NCBI RefSeq assembly: GCF_000691165.1
Contig: NZ_ASJD01000002.1
Coordinates: 434,001-498,000 of the forward strand
Origin: Bacillus safensis FO-36b
GTDB lineage: Bacteria > Bacillota > Bacilli > Bacillales > Bacillaceae
Direction: 5' to 3'
DNA: 64,000 bases
Positions within the stretch are counted from its first letter, which is position 1. The number at the start of each line of letters is the position of its first letter. The position numbers and the translations under genes are program-made. Positions 15,283-23,193 of the stretch are shown here, in pieces. Under the pieces are notes generated by a model, which was given only the letters and a program-made list of their open reading frames with translations, did no database searches and was not told where the DNA came from.

Positions 15283-16617
15283 CTATACTGGAAGTATTCC
15301 CATTCCGATGAGCCAGCCAATTCCCACGATCGGCAGCATATAGTAGAGAATCAGCGGTATAAACGTTTTCTCCGGTCTGGCTCCTGCAAGACCAGAAGCA
15401 ATGAAAATCGATCCTGATGCCGGCGGGGAAGCGCCTTCTGTCGATGAAAAAGCAAGAATGGCGACAACAGCCACAACTGGGTCCACACCGACTGAGACTA
15501 AAGCTGAAAATGAGACAAGTCCAACAGCTGTTAATGTGGCTGTAGAAGATAATGGTCCAGCCACCAGCGTGACAAGAATACCCACAATGAGCACCATGAG
15601 CCATTTCGGAATGGTCAGTACTGATGTGATTTGCGTCAAATCTTCTGCCAATCCTAATTCAGCAAGCACCTGACTAGCAGCAACAGCAAACAGCATCAAG
15701 GCACCGATCGTTGTAAACTTAGGAATGGCCGACTTGAAAAACTGAGACCAATCTAGTGCAGATGCCTTTTTTCTTCCAATTGTTAAACTAATCAACATCA
15801 TGAGAATCGGAATCCACGTAATTAAAGAAATTTGATCCATTGCCTCTGGTCCGATGTTTGGATTACTTTTTAAGTAGTTTGCCAGCGGACCAATTGTGAT
15901 AATGATAGGAATCAAGGCACCGAAAAAAATAAAGATCGACTTCCACCCTTGTTTCACTGCTTCCCTAAAAGGAAGAATATCATCTGGCGGCATGGCCTGA
16001 ATTTTATTCTTTTTCACCAGGATATACACCAAAATAAATCGGTATACGACTTGATACAGTCCTCCTATTAAAAGCGCAATATATAAATCCCCCTCAGATA
16101 CAAGGGCTGCAATTGGTGCAAACCCCAGCATGATAAACATGGAAGAATTCGGAGGCAGTGCCGCCCCAAGTCCTCCATTCCCCGCTAAAATGGTCGCTGT
16201 ATGGGTTCGGCTCCAGCCTGATTTAATCATCCAAGAGGCCGTGATAGAGCCAGTGGCAGCTGTGTTTGCAGAATTTGAACCTGAAAGAGCACCTAAGACT
16301 GCTGAACCTAACGTACTCATATAAGCCGCTCCACCTGGAAGTTTTCCTACAACCGAATTTAAGATTCGCAAAAGTGCATGAATTAGTTCCAGCTTTTCGA
16401 TTAAATAGGCCATGAATACAAATGCGACAGCTGCATAGAGCACCTCATATGTGGATGCAAATTTTAATCCATCCCAGAAAAGTCTTAATGCATCAAATCC
16501 GCCAAATAATGTGGTTGCAATAAAGCCTAATAGCATGGCTTCTCCCATATTCCGTTTCACGACGACATTCCATATAATGATGACAGCTATGAATACAATC
16601 AACGCAATAAAACCCAT
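15283..16617 (-). CDS. TRAP-type large permease (DctM-like) subunit
   Basis: A 444-residue membrane protein with about 11-12 hydrophobic segments. Repeated Gly/Ser/Asn-rich re-entrant-like stretches, LSGSNSANTAATGSI (about 110-124) and STEGASPPASGSIFIASG (about 398-415), fit the ion-transporter/TRAP large-permease superfamily. These proteins use a sodium gradient to import organic acids. No periplasmic-type (DctP) solute receptor gene is seen in the cluster, which is unusual for a true TRAP system. Substrate unknown; the RraA-like and dehydrogenase genes upstream suggest a hydroxy- or keto-acid. Confidence 0.75.
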   Translation of the reverse strand: MGFIALIVFIAVIIIWNVVVKRNMGEAMLLGFIATTLFGGFDALRLFWDGLKFASTYEVLYAAVAFVFMAYLIEKLELIHALLRILNSVVGKLPGGAAYMSTLGSAVLGALSGSNSANTAATGSITASWMIKSGWSRTHTATILAGNGGLGAALPPNSSMFIMLGFAPIAALVSEGDLYIALLIGGLYQVVYRFILVYILVKKNKIQAMPPDDILPFREAVKQGWKSIFIFFGALIPIIITIGPLANYLKSNPNIGPEAMDQISLITWIPILMMLISLTIGRKKASALDWSQFFKSAIPKFTTIGALMLFAVAASQVLAELGLAEDLTQITSVLTIPKWLMVLIVGILVTLVAGPLSSTATLTAVGLVSFSALVSVGVDPVVAVVAILAFSSTEGASPPASGSIFIASGLAGARPEKTFIPLILYYMLPIVGIGWLIGMGILPV

Positions 16618-16660
16618 ATCGTTTTTTCGCCTCCCCTTTGTTCGATAAAACGCTTACAAT

Positions 16661-17539
16661 TTATTGACCCTGCTGCATGACGTCAATGACTTCTTCCCAG
16701 CTGGCCGGCTTTTTCCCATTAAACCGTTCAACGAATTGAAAGTCTGCTAATCTCTCAAGCTTTTGTTGTGCTGCCCGAGACATACTGGCATCAACCTCTG
16801 CTTCATCTAGCATGTCAATAGAGCCAAGAAGCTCGATCGCTCGTCTTTTCGCATGAAGTGCACTCCCTGTCACAAGACGATTCATGGTCTCTTCAAAACT
16901 TTTGCTATCCATTGTATCGCTTAGTGAAGAAATCACTTGATGTTCCACGTTATATTTTTTTGAAATTTCCAAAAATTCAATCATGAGACCAACGATCCCC
17001 TTCATATAAACGCTTCTGATCAGTTTCAAGGCCGAAGCATCTCCTGGCTGGTCACTGATTTTTTTAATATTCATGCCATAAGCATTCATTACTTTCATGA
17101 ATTGGTCAGTTCCACTGCCGCTTGCCGTGATCGGAACCTTGTGTTTGTTGACTGGAAGAGGCCCTAGCATGGCAGCATCTACGAATAGAGCTTTTTGCTT
17201 TTCAACTTCGTTTGCCACTTGTTTTTTGATGTCTGGTGTTGATGCCGACACATCCACATATACTTGATTCTCTTTCAAACTTCCCGATACGGATTGGGCC
17301 ACTTCTAAAGTTTTATTCGCTGGCACAGCAGCAATCACAATATCAGATTTCTCAACGACTTCGCTAATACTGCTGGTTAATTGAACTCCTGTCTGCGATG
17401 CTTTTTCTTTCAACGCACCAGACAATTTCTCATTTTCTAAAAGTACATCATACGCATAAAATTGATCTAATCCTTCTGTTTTCAATCCCGTTGACAACTC
17501 ATATGCAGCTTCTCCATATCCAATAAAGCCTATCTTCAT
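16661..17539 (-). CDS. NAD(P)-dependent 3-hydroxyacid dehydrogenase-like protein (DUF1932 C-terminal domain)
   Basis: A 292-residue enzyme. The N-terminal Rossmann fold shows GFIGYGEAAYELSTGL (GxGxxA/G-type dinucleotide site), then a 6-phosphogluconate/3-hydroxyisobutyrate dehydrogenase-like middle (VDVSASTPDIKKQ, DAAMLGPLP) with a Lys in the expected active-site helix (ALKLIRSVYMKG). The C-terminal helical part fits DUF1932. ATG at 17539 has GGGGA at seven bases. It starts 11 bases after the RraA-like gene, so the two are co-transcribed and probably act on linked intermediates. Exact substrate unknown. Confidence 0.75.
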   Translation of the reverse strand: MKIGFIGYGEAAYELSTGLKTEGLDQFYAYDVLLENEKLSGALKEKASQTGVQLTSSISEVVEKSDIVIAAVPANKTLEVAQSVSGSLKENQVYVDVSASTPDIKKQVANEVEKQKALFVDAAMLGPLPVNKHKVPITASGSGTDQFMKVMNAYGMNIKKISDQPGDASALKLIRSVYMKGIVGLMIEFLEISKKYNVEHQVISSLSDTMDSKSFEETMNRLVTGSALHAKRRAIELLGSIDMLDEAEVDASMSRAAQQKLERLADFQFVERFNGKKPASWEEVIDVMQQGQ

Positions 17540-17550
17540 CACAGATTCCC

Positions 17551-18234
17551 CTATCCCTGATATTTTTTCATTCTGCCTTCCAGCCATGCCGGTGCTAAGA
17601 GACTGATGTCTTGCTTTCCTTCGTTCATATACTGTTGAATCGTTTGTAATCTATGATTTTCATACGCTTGTTTCTCTTCCGCTAGCGTCAGCAGGTGTTC
17701 CGCCTTTTCCTTTGGAACGATGACGACTCCATCATCGTCAGCAATGACTAAATCACCTGGTGCTACTTTGACACCGCCGCACGAGATGGTTTGATTCAAT
17801 TCCCCAGGACCATCTTTAAAAGGTCCATTTGGCATAAACCCCTTACTGTAGATCGGAAAAGCCAGCTCCTCTAAAGCGAGTTTGTCGCGAACAAGCCCGT
17901 CAATCACGATTCCTTCTATTCCTACAGCCTTTGCTGCCCCTGCCATCAATTCCCCTAAATATGCATGGCCCTTATGGTCTTTTCCATCAACAATCAGTAC
18001 ATCTCCTTCTTTCGCAGAGTAGATCGCTTGATGAAGAAATAAATTATCCCCTGGCCGTAAGCTAACGGTAAAAGCTGTCCCTACTATATTCATGCCTCTT
18101 GCAACAGGTTTAATTTGTTGATCCATCGCGCCGGTGCATCCCATCACGTCTGACAGCAAGGTCGAGTTAAGCTTTCTTGCCCGATCTATTAGATCATTTG
18201 AAACGAATTGAACAGTACTCATAGTTTCCATCAT
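17551..18234 (-). CDS. RraA-like aldolase / oxaloacetate decarboxylase family protein
   Basis: A 227-residue protein with the RraA-like core: GELMAGAAKAVGIEGIVIDG followed by LVRD, and DLVIADDDGVVIVP. The Gly-rich segment and the Arg-Asp pair form the divalent-metal and substrate site in 4-hydroxy-4-methyl-2-oxoglutarate aldolases of this family, which cleave hydroxy-keto acids to pyruvate. It heads the operon with the dehydrogenase and TRAP genes. Three close ATGs (18234, 18231 and 18222) make the start uncertain. It is not predicted to be the true RNase E inhibitor RraA. Confidence 0.8.
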   Translation of the reverse strand: MMETMSTVQFVSNDLIDRARKLNSTLLSDVMGCTGAMDQQIKPVARGMNIVGTAFTVSLRPGDNLFLHQAIYSAKEGDVLIVDGKDHKGHAYLGELMAGAAKAVGIEGIVIDGLVRDKLALEELAFPIYSKGFMPNGPFKDGPGELNQTISCGGVKVAPGDLVIADDDGVVIVPKEKAEHLLTLAEEKQAYENHRLQTIQQYMNEGKQDISLLAPAWLEGRMKKYQG

Positions 18235-18270
18235 CCCCTTTTAGTTATATTCATTACATTTAATATAGTT

Positions 18271-18290
18271 AAAGTAATATTTATTACTTT
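18271..18290. promoter_or_regulatory. Probable operator for the RpiR regulator
   Basis: AAAGTAAT-N4-ATTACTTT, a perfect 8+8 palindrome placed just downstream of the -10 at 18300-18305, where a repressor would block transcript initiation. The regulator gene lies directly upstream of this unit, so its product is the best candidate. Confidence 0.55.
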
Positions 18291-18299
18291 TGTGATACG

Positions 18300-18328
18300 A
18301 TCATACCATCTCGATTTTATTTAGTAAA
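18300..18328 (-). promoter_or_regulatory. Sigma-A promoter of the RraA-dehydrogenase-TRAP operon
   Basis: On the minus strand: TTTACT (18323-18328), a 17-base spacer and TATGAT (18300-18305). The -10 matches five of six and the -35 four of six. It overlaps a cre-like site and precedes the palindromic operator. Confidence 0.6.
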
Positions 18329-18337
18329 GCGCTTTCA
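18324..18337. promoter_or_regulatory. cre site (CcpA) overlapping the -35
   Basis: GTAAAGCGCTTTCA contains the palindromic core AAAGCGCTTT and matches the cre pattern TGWAANCGNTNWCA at all but the first two bases. Overlap with the -35 predicts catabolite repression of the uptake operon. Confidence 0.6.
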
Positions 18338-18372
18338 AAAAAATCAAATTAAAAAAATGAGTCACCACACGA

Positions 18373-19224
18373 CTAATGTGTTGTGTGATAACTCATTTTC
18401 GTTAACATATGATTGATTTGATCTAAACGTGGTTTTGTTCTTTCAGGATCATTAATGGCTAAGGCACTTAAAATATAATCTACGATAAAGATAGCAGATA
18501 CGACAGAGTTATGAGAGCTCACACTTGCTGAGGAACATGGCAATACATATTGTGCATACTTTGTTAGTGGAGAGCTGTAGCTGTCTGTAATTAAAAGCAC
18601 TTCCACCCCATATGACTTCGCTGCCTCCAGCAAATCCTTCATACGCTTTGCATAGCGGGGATAGCTGACCGCTATAATGAAATCATCAGATTGAAAATGA
18701 ACGAGATCATCCACCCAGTCACTTTTGTCTGCATCAATATATTGACAATTCCCCAACAGCCGATTGATTCCGAGTGACAGATACTCGCCGACAGGTCTTC
18801 CGCTTCGAACACTTGTACACAGAACCTGGCGGGAGCTGGCTATTTTTTCAACAATATGCTGAAAGGTTTCTTCCGTGATATTGTCTAAAGCGTACTGGAT
18901 ATTTTGAAATTGCAGCTCAACATGATTATGCAGGAGCTTACTTTTATTTGAATGCTTGAGGTTCGCTTCAAGTCTCGTTTGAGGGGCAGCTTTATGCTTC
19001 ATATTTGATTGAAGCTCTTTTTGAAGCTCGGAGAAACCGGAATACCCTACAGCAGCAGAGAATCTCATGATGGTCGCTGTACTCGTCCCTACTTTTGATG
19101 CCAATTTATCTACAGTTAAAAACGCAACCTCCATTGGATTGTGCACGATATAATCTGCAATTCTCCTTTGTGCCTCGGTTAATCCCGCGACCTTATGCTG
19201 AAGCTTATGTATTAAATCGTCCAT
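18373..19224 (-). CDS. MurR/RpiR family transcriptional regulator
   Basis: A 283-residue protein. Residues 1-77 form the RpiR helix-turn-helix (LTEAQRRIADYIVHNPMEVA, LASKVGTSTATIMRFSAAVG). Residues about 120-255 form a SIS sugar-phosphate binding domain (VLCTSVRSGRPVGEYL, FIIAVSYPRYAKRMKDLLE). Members sense phosphorylated sugars or related acids. It lies upstream of the RraA/TRAP genes with a 138-base gap holding the promoter, cre and palindrome, so it probably controls them. It may be transcribed from its own promoter upstream of 19224. Confidence 0.88.
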   Translation of the reverse strand: MDDLIHKLQHKVAGLTEAQRRIADYIVHNPMEVAFLTVDKLASKVGTSTATIMRFSAAVGYSGFSELQKELQSNMKHKAAPQTRLEANLKHSNKSKLLHNHVELQFQNIQYALDNITEETFQHIVEKIASSRQVLCTSVRSGRPVGEYLSLGINRLLGNCQYIDADKSDWVDDLVHFQSDDFIIAVSYPRYAKRMKDLLEAAKSYGVEVLLITDSYSSPLTKYAQYVLPCSSASVSSHNSVVSAIFIVDYILSALAINDPERTKPRLDQINHMLTKMSYHTTH

Positions 19225-19307
19225 TATAGCACCTGCCCATTCTATCGGCTTTATCTACGATCAAAATTTTTTCTTTTCCCCTATATTGTACACATTTGTC
19301 ATCAAAA

Positions 19308-19342
19308 AAACAGCCAGCACGAATCTATCGTACTGGCTGCCT
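19308..19342 (-). terminator. Terminator downstream of pta
   Basis: A 12-bp stem with one G-T wobble (GCAGCCAG... arms at about 19311-19322 and 19328-19339) followed by a run of T on the minus strand. Confidence 0.85.
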
Positions 19343-19354
19343 TTTTCGAGATCA

Positions 19355-20326
19355 TTATAGTGCTTGAGCTGCTGTGATAAGCGCAAGGTTGTAAACGTCT
19401 TCGGCATTACAGCCTCTTGATAGATCGTTTACTGGCTGGTTTAAACCTTGAAGGATAGGACCTACAGCTTCAAAGTTACCTAAGCGCTGTGCAATTTTGT
19501 AGCCAATGTTTCCAGCTTCAAGGCTAGGGAAAACAAATACGCTGGCGTCGCCTTTGATGACGGAATCTGGCGCTTTTTTCGCTGCTACTGAAGGAACGAA
19601 AGCTGCATCGAATTGGAATTCTCCATCAAGTACAAGCTCAGGTGCCTTTTCTTTTGCAATGCGAACTGCTTCAGATACTTTTTCTGTTTCGTCTGATTTT
19701 GCTGAGCCTTTTGTAGAAAAGCTAAGCATTGCCACACGTGGCTCGATATCAAACATTTTTGCTGTGTTTGCACTTTCGATCGCAATTTCAGCTAGATCTT
19801 GGCTGTCTGGTGCAATGTTGATTGCGCAATCAGCAAACACGTACTGCTCTTCGCCGCGAGCCATGATGAAGACGCCAGATGTTTTCTTTACGCCTTCTTT
19901 TGTTTTAATGATTTGAAGTGCTGGACGTACTGTGTCAGCAGTTGAGTGTGCCGCACCGCTCACAAGTCCGTCTGCAAGACCTTTATACACAAGCATTGTA
20001 CCGAAGTAGTTTTCATCTAGTAATGCTTTTCTGGCTTGCTCTTCTGTTGCTTTGCCTTTACGTCTTTCTACGAAAGCTTGTACAAGCTCTTCAAAACCTT
20101 CATATGTATGAGGATCATACACGTCAACACCATCAAGTGTAAGACCTAGTTCTTTTGCTTTTGCTTCAACTTCTTGTTTTTTTCCTACCACAATTGGCTG
20201 CAATACTTTGCCATCTGCTAGTTTTTGAACGGCTGTTAGAATGCGTTCGTCCATTCCCTCAGGAAAAACGATCTTAACTCCTTTACCTGCAACCTTTTCC
20301 TGAACTGTTGAAAAAATATCTGCCAC
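19355..20326 (-). CDS. pta: Phosphate acetyltransferase
   Basis: A 323-residue cytoplasmic enzyme that interconverts acetyl-CoA and acetyl phosphate; with acetate kinase it forms the overflow route to acetate. Nearly identical to the remembered B. subtilis Pta, including STADTVRPALQIIKTKEGVKK-type substrate region and GNIGYKIAQRLG. The GTG at 20326 (GTG GCA GAT) follows AAGGAGGG at the right distance and gives the same length as B. subtilis Pta; an upstream ATG in frame is not needed. A cre-like site lies upstream at 20412-20425, and hemQ is divergent. Confidence 0.95.
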   Translation of the reverse strand: MADIFSTVQEKVAGKGVKIVFPEGMDERILTAVQKLADGKVLQPIVVGKKQEVEAKAKELGLTLDGVDVYDPHTYEGFEELVQAFVERRKGKATEEQARKALLDENYFGTMLVYKGLADGLVSGAAHSTADTVRPALQIIKTKEGVKKTSGVFIMARGEEQYVFADCAINIAPDSQDLAEIAIESANTAKMFDIEPRVAMLSFSTKGSAKSDETEKVSEAVRIAKEKAPELVLDGEFQFDAAFVPSVAAKKAPDSVIKGDASVFVFPSLEAGNIGYKIAQRLGNFEAVGPILQGLNQPVNDLSRGCNAEDVYNLALITAAQAL

Positions 20327-20411
20327 TTCAATACCCTCCTTGATTTTACAAAAAAAGCGTTCTCTTTTAAGCATACTCTTCTTCTACCTAAATTCAAACT
20401 ACCAACTTACA

Positions 20412-20425
20412 TTATAGCGCTTACA
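20412..20425. promoter_or_regulatory. cre site upstream of pta
   Basis: TGTAAGCGCTATAA on the minus strand matches the cre consensus except at the penultimate base. In B. subtilis CcpA activates pta from a very similar upstream site, so activation is expected. It lies about 86 bases upstream of the start codon. Confidence 0.65.
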
Positions 20426-20566
20426 AATTAAATTCTTATTTTTCAAACTAATTTAATCAATTTTGATAAAAGCTGTTTTCCTCGTTCAAGTTTTGAACAC
20501 ATCTCCATTTGGACAAACTATGTTATAGTTGGAACAGATGGAAAACTGTTAATAGGAGTGAAAGAA

Positions 20567-21337
20567 ATGAGCGAACAACATACAACAAATGAAGCAGCTC
20601 AAACACTAGATGGCTGGTATGCACTGCATGATTTTAGAACAATCGACTGGACAGCTTGGAAGCTGCTGACAAGTGATGAGCGCCAAGCCATCATTCATGA
20701 ATTCACAGGTCTATTGGAAAAATGGAAAACAGCTGAGCATGATAAGGCTGGGAGCCAAACAATCTATAGTATTGTCGGCCAAAAAGCAGATATTATGCTC
20801 ATGATTTTACGTCCGACAATGGAAGAACTAGGTGAAATTGAACTCGAATTCAACAAGACACGACTAGCAGAGTTTACGATTCCAGCTTATTCTTATGTTT
20901 CAGTTGTTGAGCTCAGCAACTACTTAGCAGGAGGCGGCGATGGCGGAGATCCTTATGAGAACCCGCATGTACGTGCTCGCTTATATCCAGAGCTTCCTTC
21001 TTCTCAATACGTGTGCTTCTATCCAATGGATAAAAGACGTTCTGGCAATGACAACTGGTACATGCTTTCCATGGATGAGCGTAAATCTCTTATGAGAAGC
21101 CACGGCTTAATTGGCCGAAGCTATGCTGGGAAAGTAAAACAGATCATTACAGGTTCTGTTGGTTTTGATGATTATGAGTGGGGCGTTACCCTTTTCTCTG
21201 ATGATGTGCTTCAATTTAAAAAATTGGTTTATGAAATGCGCTTTGATGAAGTCAGTGCACGCTACGGCGAATTTGGTTCCTTCTTTGTTGGAAACCGATT
21301 AGCAAACGAGCAGCTGGCGTCTTATTTCCATGTATGA
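20567..21337 (+). CDS. hemQ: Coproheme decarboxylase (HemQ, chlorite dismutase family)
   Basis: A 256-residue enzyme of the Gram-positive coproporphyrin-dependent haem pathway, decarboxylating coproheme III to haem b. It closely matches the remembered B. subtilis HemQ/YwfI, with conserved blocks [35 protein letters not shown] and [20 protein letters not shown]; in that family the RSHG His is the proximal haem ligand and a nearby Tyr is catalytic. The ATG at 20567 has GGAG eight bases upstream; a GTG nine bases earlier abuts the ribosome site. Divergent from pta as in B. subtilis. Confidence 0.95.
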   Translation: MSEQHTTNEAAQTLDGWYALHDFRTIDWTAWKLLTSDERQAIIHEFTGLLEKWKTAEHDKAGSQTIYSIVGQKADIMLMILRPTMEELGEIELEFNKTRLAEFTIPAYSYVSVVELSNYLAGGGDGGDPYENPHVRARLYPELPSSQYVCFYPMDKRRSGNDNWYMLSMDERKSLMRSHGLIGRSYAGKVKQIITGSVGFDDYEWGVTLFSDDVLQFKKLVYEMRFDEVSARYGEFGSFFVGNRLANEQLASYFHV

Positions 21338-21349
21338 TAAACCCTTAAG

Positions 21350-21376
21350 GCTTCGGATCTCTCCGAAGCTTTTTTA
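21350..21376 (+). terminator. Terminator of hemQ
   Basis: GCTTCGGA/TCCGAAGC perfect 8-bp stem, 4-nt loop, then T6. Confidence 0.9.
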
Positions 21377-21477
21377 TGTATTTGTTTAGAAAGGTGATCA
21401 CATCTTCATTTTCAGGATAAGTAAGAAACAAAACTAAACTCATGGCCCACAACAATGCAGTTAGGATGAACATCATT

Positions 21478-22446
21478 TTATTTCTTTAGCCTGCTTTCAA
21501 TAAATTGAAGTGTGTCGGCTGCTATTCTATTTCTAGATAGTACAATTCCAGCATGCCCACAACTGTATACGTGCCTTTTAGGTTGATCCCAGCTATTCCA
21601 CAGAGTATCAGCATCGTTTATGTCGATATACATGTCATATTTTCCTGATATTAAGAGTACATTTTCTTTTTCTACGAGAAGTTTTGCTTTACTAGGGTTC
21701 ATAATATCCCAAGCTTTGTCGAGTTCTTCATACGTTGTCCCATATTCCTCCAGATCTCTTCGTATATACTTCCCAGGAAGAGTGTTCCAGATGGAATGCG
21801 CAATATTGTTCGCATAAAAAACTGATACAATAATATTCACGTCTTTCTCGACTGTTGCTAATAAGTTTGTTAGCCACCCTCCTAAACTAATACCAACTAC
21901 GATTATGTCCCCACCTTCATTTTCCTTGATCCATTTAATCAGCCCTCTAAGTTCAACAATAGCTTGCTGGGAGGATTGCACGGTTCGACTTATATTGGCG
22001 CTAATCATGTGTTCACCAGAATATGTTGAATTTTGTGGTTCCCTATCGAAATGATAAGGCAGCGTGTAGTAATACATATTCCAATCATAATTTTTAACAA
22101 TTTTATCGTGAAAAATCTTCTTGATTCTGTCGTATGAATCCATTCTCCATCCATGTACAAAGATTACATTAGGCTTGTGCTTTGACTCTTTTCGTAAAAA
22201 CACTTCCACCGAAACCTTGTCATTCTTATCTTCACCAGATTTGATGCTAGAATGAAAAGAAAATATTCCACTTTTTAAGTTTGCTGTATGGTTATCGATA
22301 TGAAATTGTAAATCAATTGGCTGAGCACTAAAAAAACGATCCCTGTTACCTACGTCAATAGGCAAATGATTATAGTGACTTTCTTTGCTTCTTGTTCTGT
22401 GCATATCCATTAATGCTGCGTAATCTATTACCTTTAAAAGCTTCAA
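21478..22446 (-). CDS. Alpha/beta hydrolase, function unknown
   Basis: A 322-residue soluble protein. VIFVHGWRMDSYDR supplies the HG oxyanion-hole turn, GISLGG the GxSxG nucleophile elbow, SGKYDMYIDINDADTLW a probable acid residue and CGHAGIV the catalytic His, so the triad is complete. No signal peptide. The TTG at 22446 has AAAGGAG nine bases upstream and is preferred over ATGs further upstream that lack such a site. Composition is AT-richer than pta and hemQ, and no counterpart is expected between hemQ and the bac genes in B. subtilis, which suggests acquisition. Substrate unknown. Confidence 0.75.
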   Translation of the reverse strand: MKLLKVIDYAALMDMHRTRSKESHYNHLPIDVGNRDRFFSAQPIDLQFHIDNHTANLKSGIFSFHSSIKSGEDKNDKVSVEVFLRKESKHKPNVIFVHGWRMDSYDRIKKIFHDKIVKNYDWNMYYYTLPYHFDREPQNSTYSGEHMISANISRTVQSSQQAIVELRGLIKWIKENEGGDIIVVGISLGGWLTNLLATVEKDVNIIVSVFYANNIAHSIWNTLPGKYIRRDLEEYGTTYEELDKAWDIMNPSKAKLLVEKENVLLISGKYDMYIDINDADTLWNSWDQPKRHVYSCGHAGIVLSRNRIAADTLQFIESRLKK

Positions 22447-22515
22447 AAGAATTAACTCCTTTAATCTCAAATTATTACTATACGAATATTTCAGCATAAA
22501 AAGCTGAAAAGAATA

Positions 22516-22550
22516 CAAAGGGCTAAAATAAAAATCATTTTAGCCCTTTG
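22516..22550 (-). terminator. Terminator downstream of the Lrp-family gene
   Basis: A perfect 14-bp stem (CAAAGGGCTAAAAT and its complement) with a 7-nt loop, just past the regulator's stop and upstream of the hydrolase gene. Confidence 0.85.
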
Positions 22551-22568
22551 TCAACAATCTGAAACTTT

Positions 22569-23048
22569 TTATTTCACCACGGTCATTTCTGGCTCTTCTA
22601 TTGGTTTCACACGTTCCTGAATTGGATGGGAAAAAGAGTGCTCTGACAAGACAATATGGGAGACGGTTTTTGTAAATCCAGATACTTCTTGAATAAAGGC
22701 TTCAATTTCTTCAAGAGAAGAAACTGACAGCTTAATGAAAAAGCAAGACTGACCTGCCACTCGATAAGCAAAAAAGGCGCGTGGATGCTCATTCATAAAA
22801 GCCACAAAACGCTGATACTCCCCATTTAACACCGTAACTTCCAGCAGGCAGTCAATCAGAAGCCCTAATTTTTTATAATTGACCTGAACAGAATACCCTT
22901 CGATAATCCCTGCATCCTCTAATTTACGCACTCTTTCTGCTACCGCAGGTGCTGATAAATTCACTCGTTTGGACAATTCCCTCATGGATAAGCGGGCATC
23001 TTCTCTCAATTCATTTAAAATATGCACATCTACATCGGTGATTTTCAT
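22569..23048 (-). CDS. Lrp/AsnC family transcriptional regulator
   Basis: A 159-residue protein with an N-terminal helix-turn-helix (VDVHILNELREDARLSMREL, VNLSAPAVAERVRKLEDAGI at about 5-50) and a C-terminal RAM ligand-binding domain. Lrp/AsnC proteins usually bind amino acids. It is divergent from ywfA and the bac operon, with a clean dyad between them, so it may link bacilysin production or export to amino-acid state. It is not the B. subtilis arrangement as I remember it. Confidence 0.85.
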   Translation of the reverse strand: MKITDVDVHILNELREDARLSMRELSKRVNLSAPAVAERVRKLEDAGIIEGYSVQVNYKKLGLLIDCLLEVTVLNGEYQRFVAFMNEHPRAFFAYRVAGQSCFFIKLSVSSLEEIEAFIQEVSGFTKTVSHIVLSEHSFSHPIQERVKPIEEPEMTVVK

Positions 23049-23084
23049 TCGTACCTCTCCTATCCAAAAATCGTTCCATTTGAA

Positions 23085-23105
23085 AAGTATTTGATGATAA
23101 TACTT
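23085..23105. promoter_or_regulatory. Dyad in the divergent lrp/ywfA region, possible Lrp-type operator
   Basis: AAGTATT-N7-AATACTT, a perfect 7+7 inverted repeat 37 bases upstream of the regulator start and about 90 bases upstream of ywfA. Lrp-family regulators often bind such AT-rich dyads next to their own gene. Confidence 0.45.
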
Positions 23106-23193
23106 ATGATATGAAATGTAAAATAAAACTAAATAATGGTAGAATTTATTTTAACGGAATTGAATGAAAAAGCAAGTATGGAGGGATTACTTG

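Noticed and set aside
15266..15604. Open frame of 112 codons antisense-strand shifted within the TRAP permease gene
   Set aside because: Cys/His-rich low-complexity shadow of the permease in another frame; no ribosome site.
17551..18234. True RraA, ribonuclease E inhibitor
   Set aside because: The aldolase-type metal and substrate motifs and catabolic neighbours fit the RraA-like enzyme branch instead.
19506..19916. Plus-strand frame of 136 codons inside pta
   Set aside because: Antisense of a nearly invariant enzyme gene; Ser/Ala-rich shadow.
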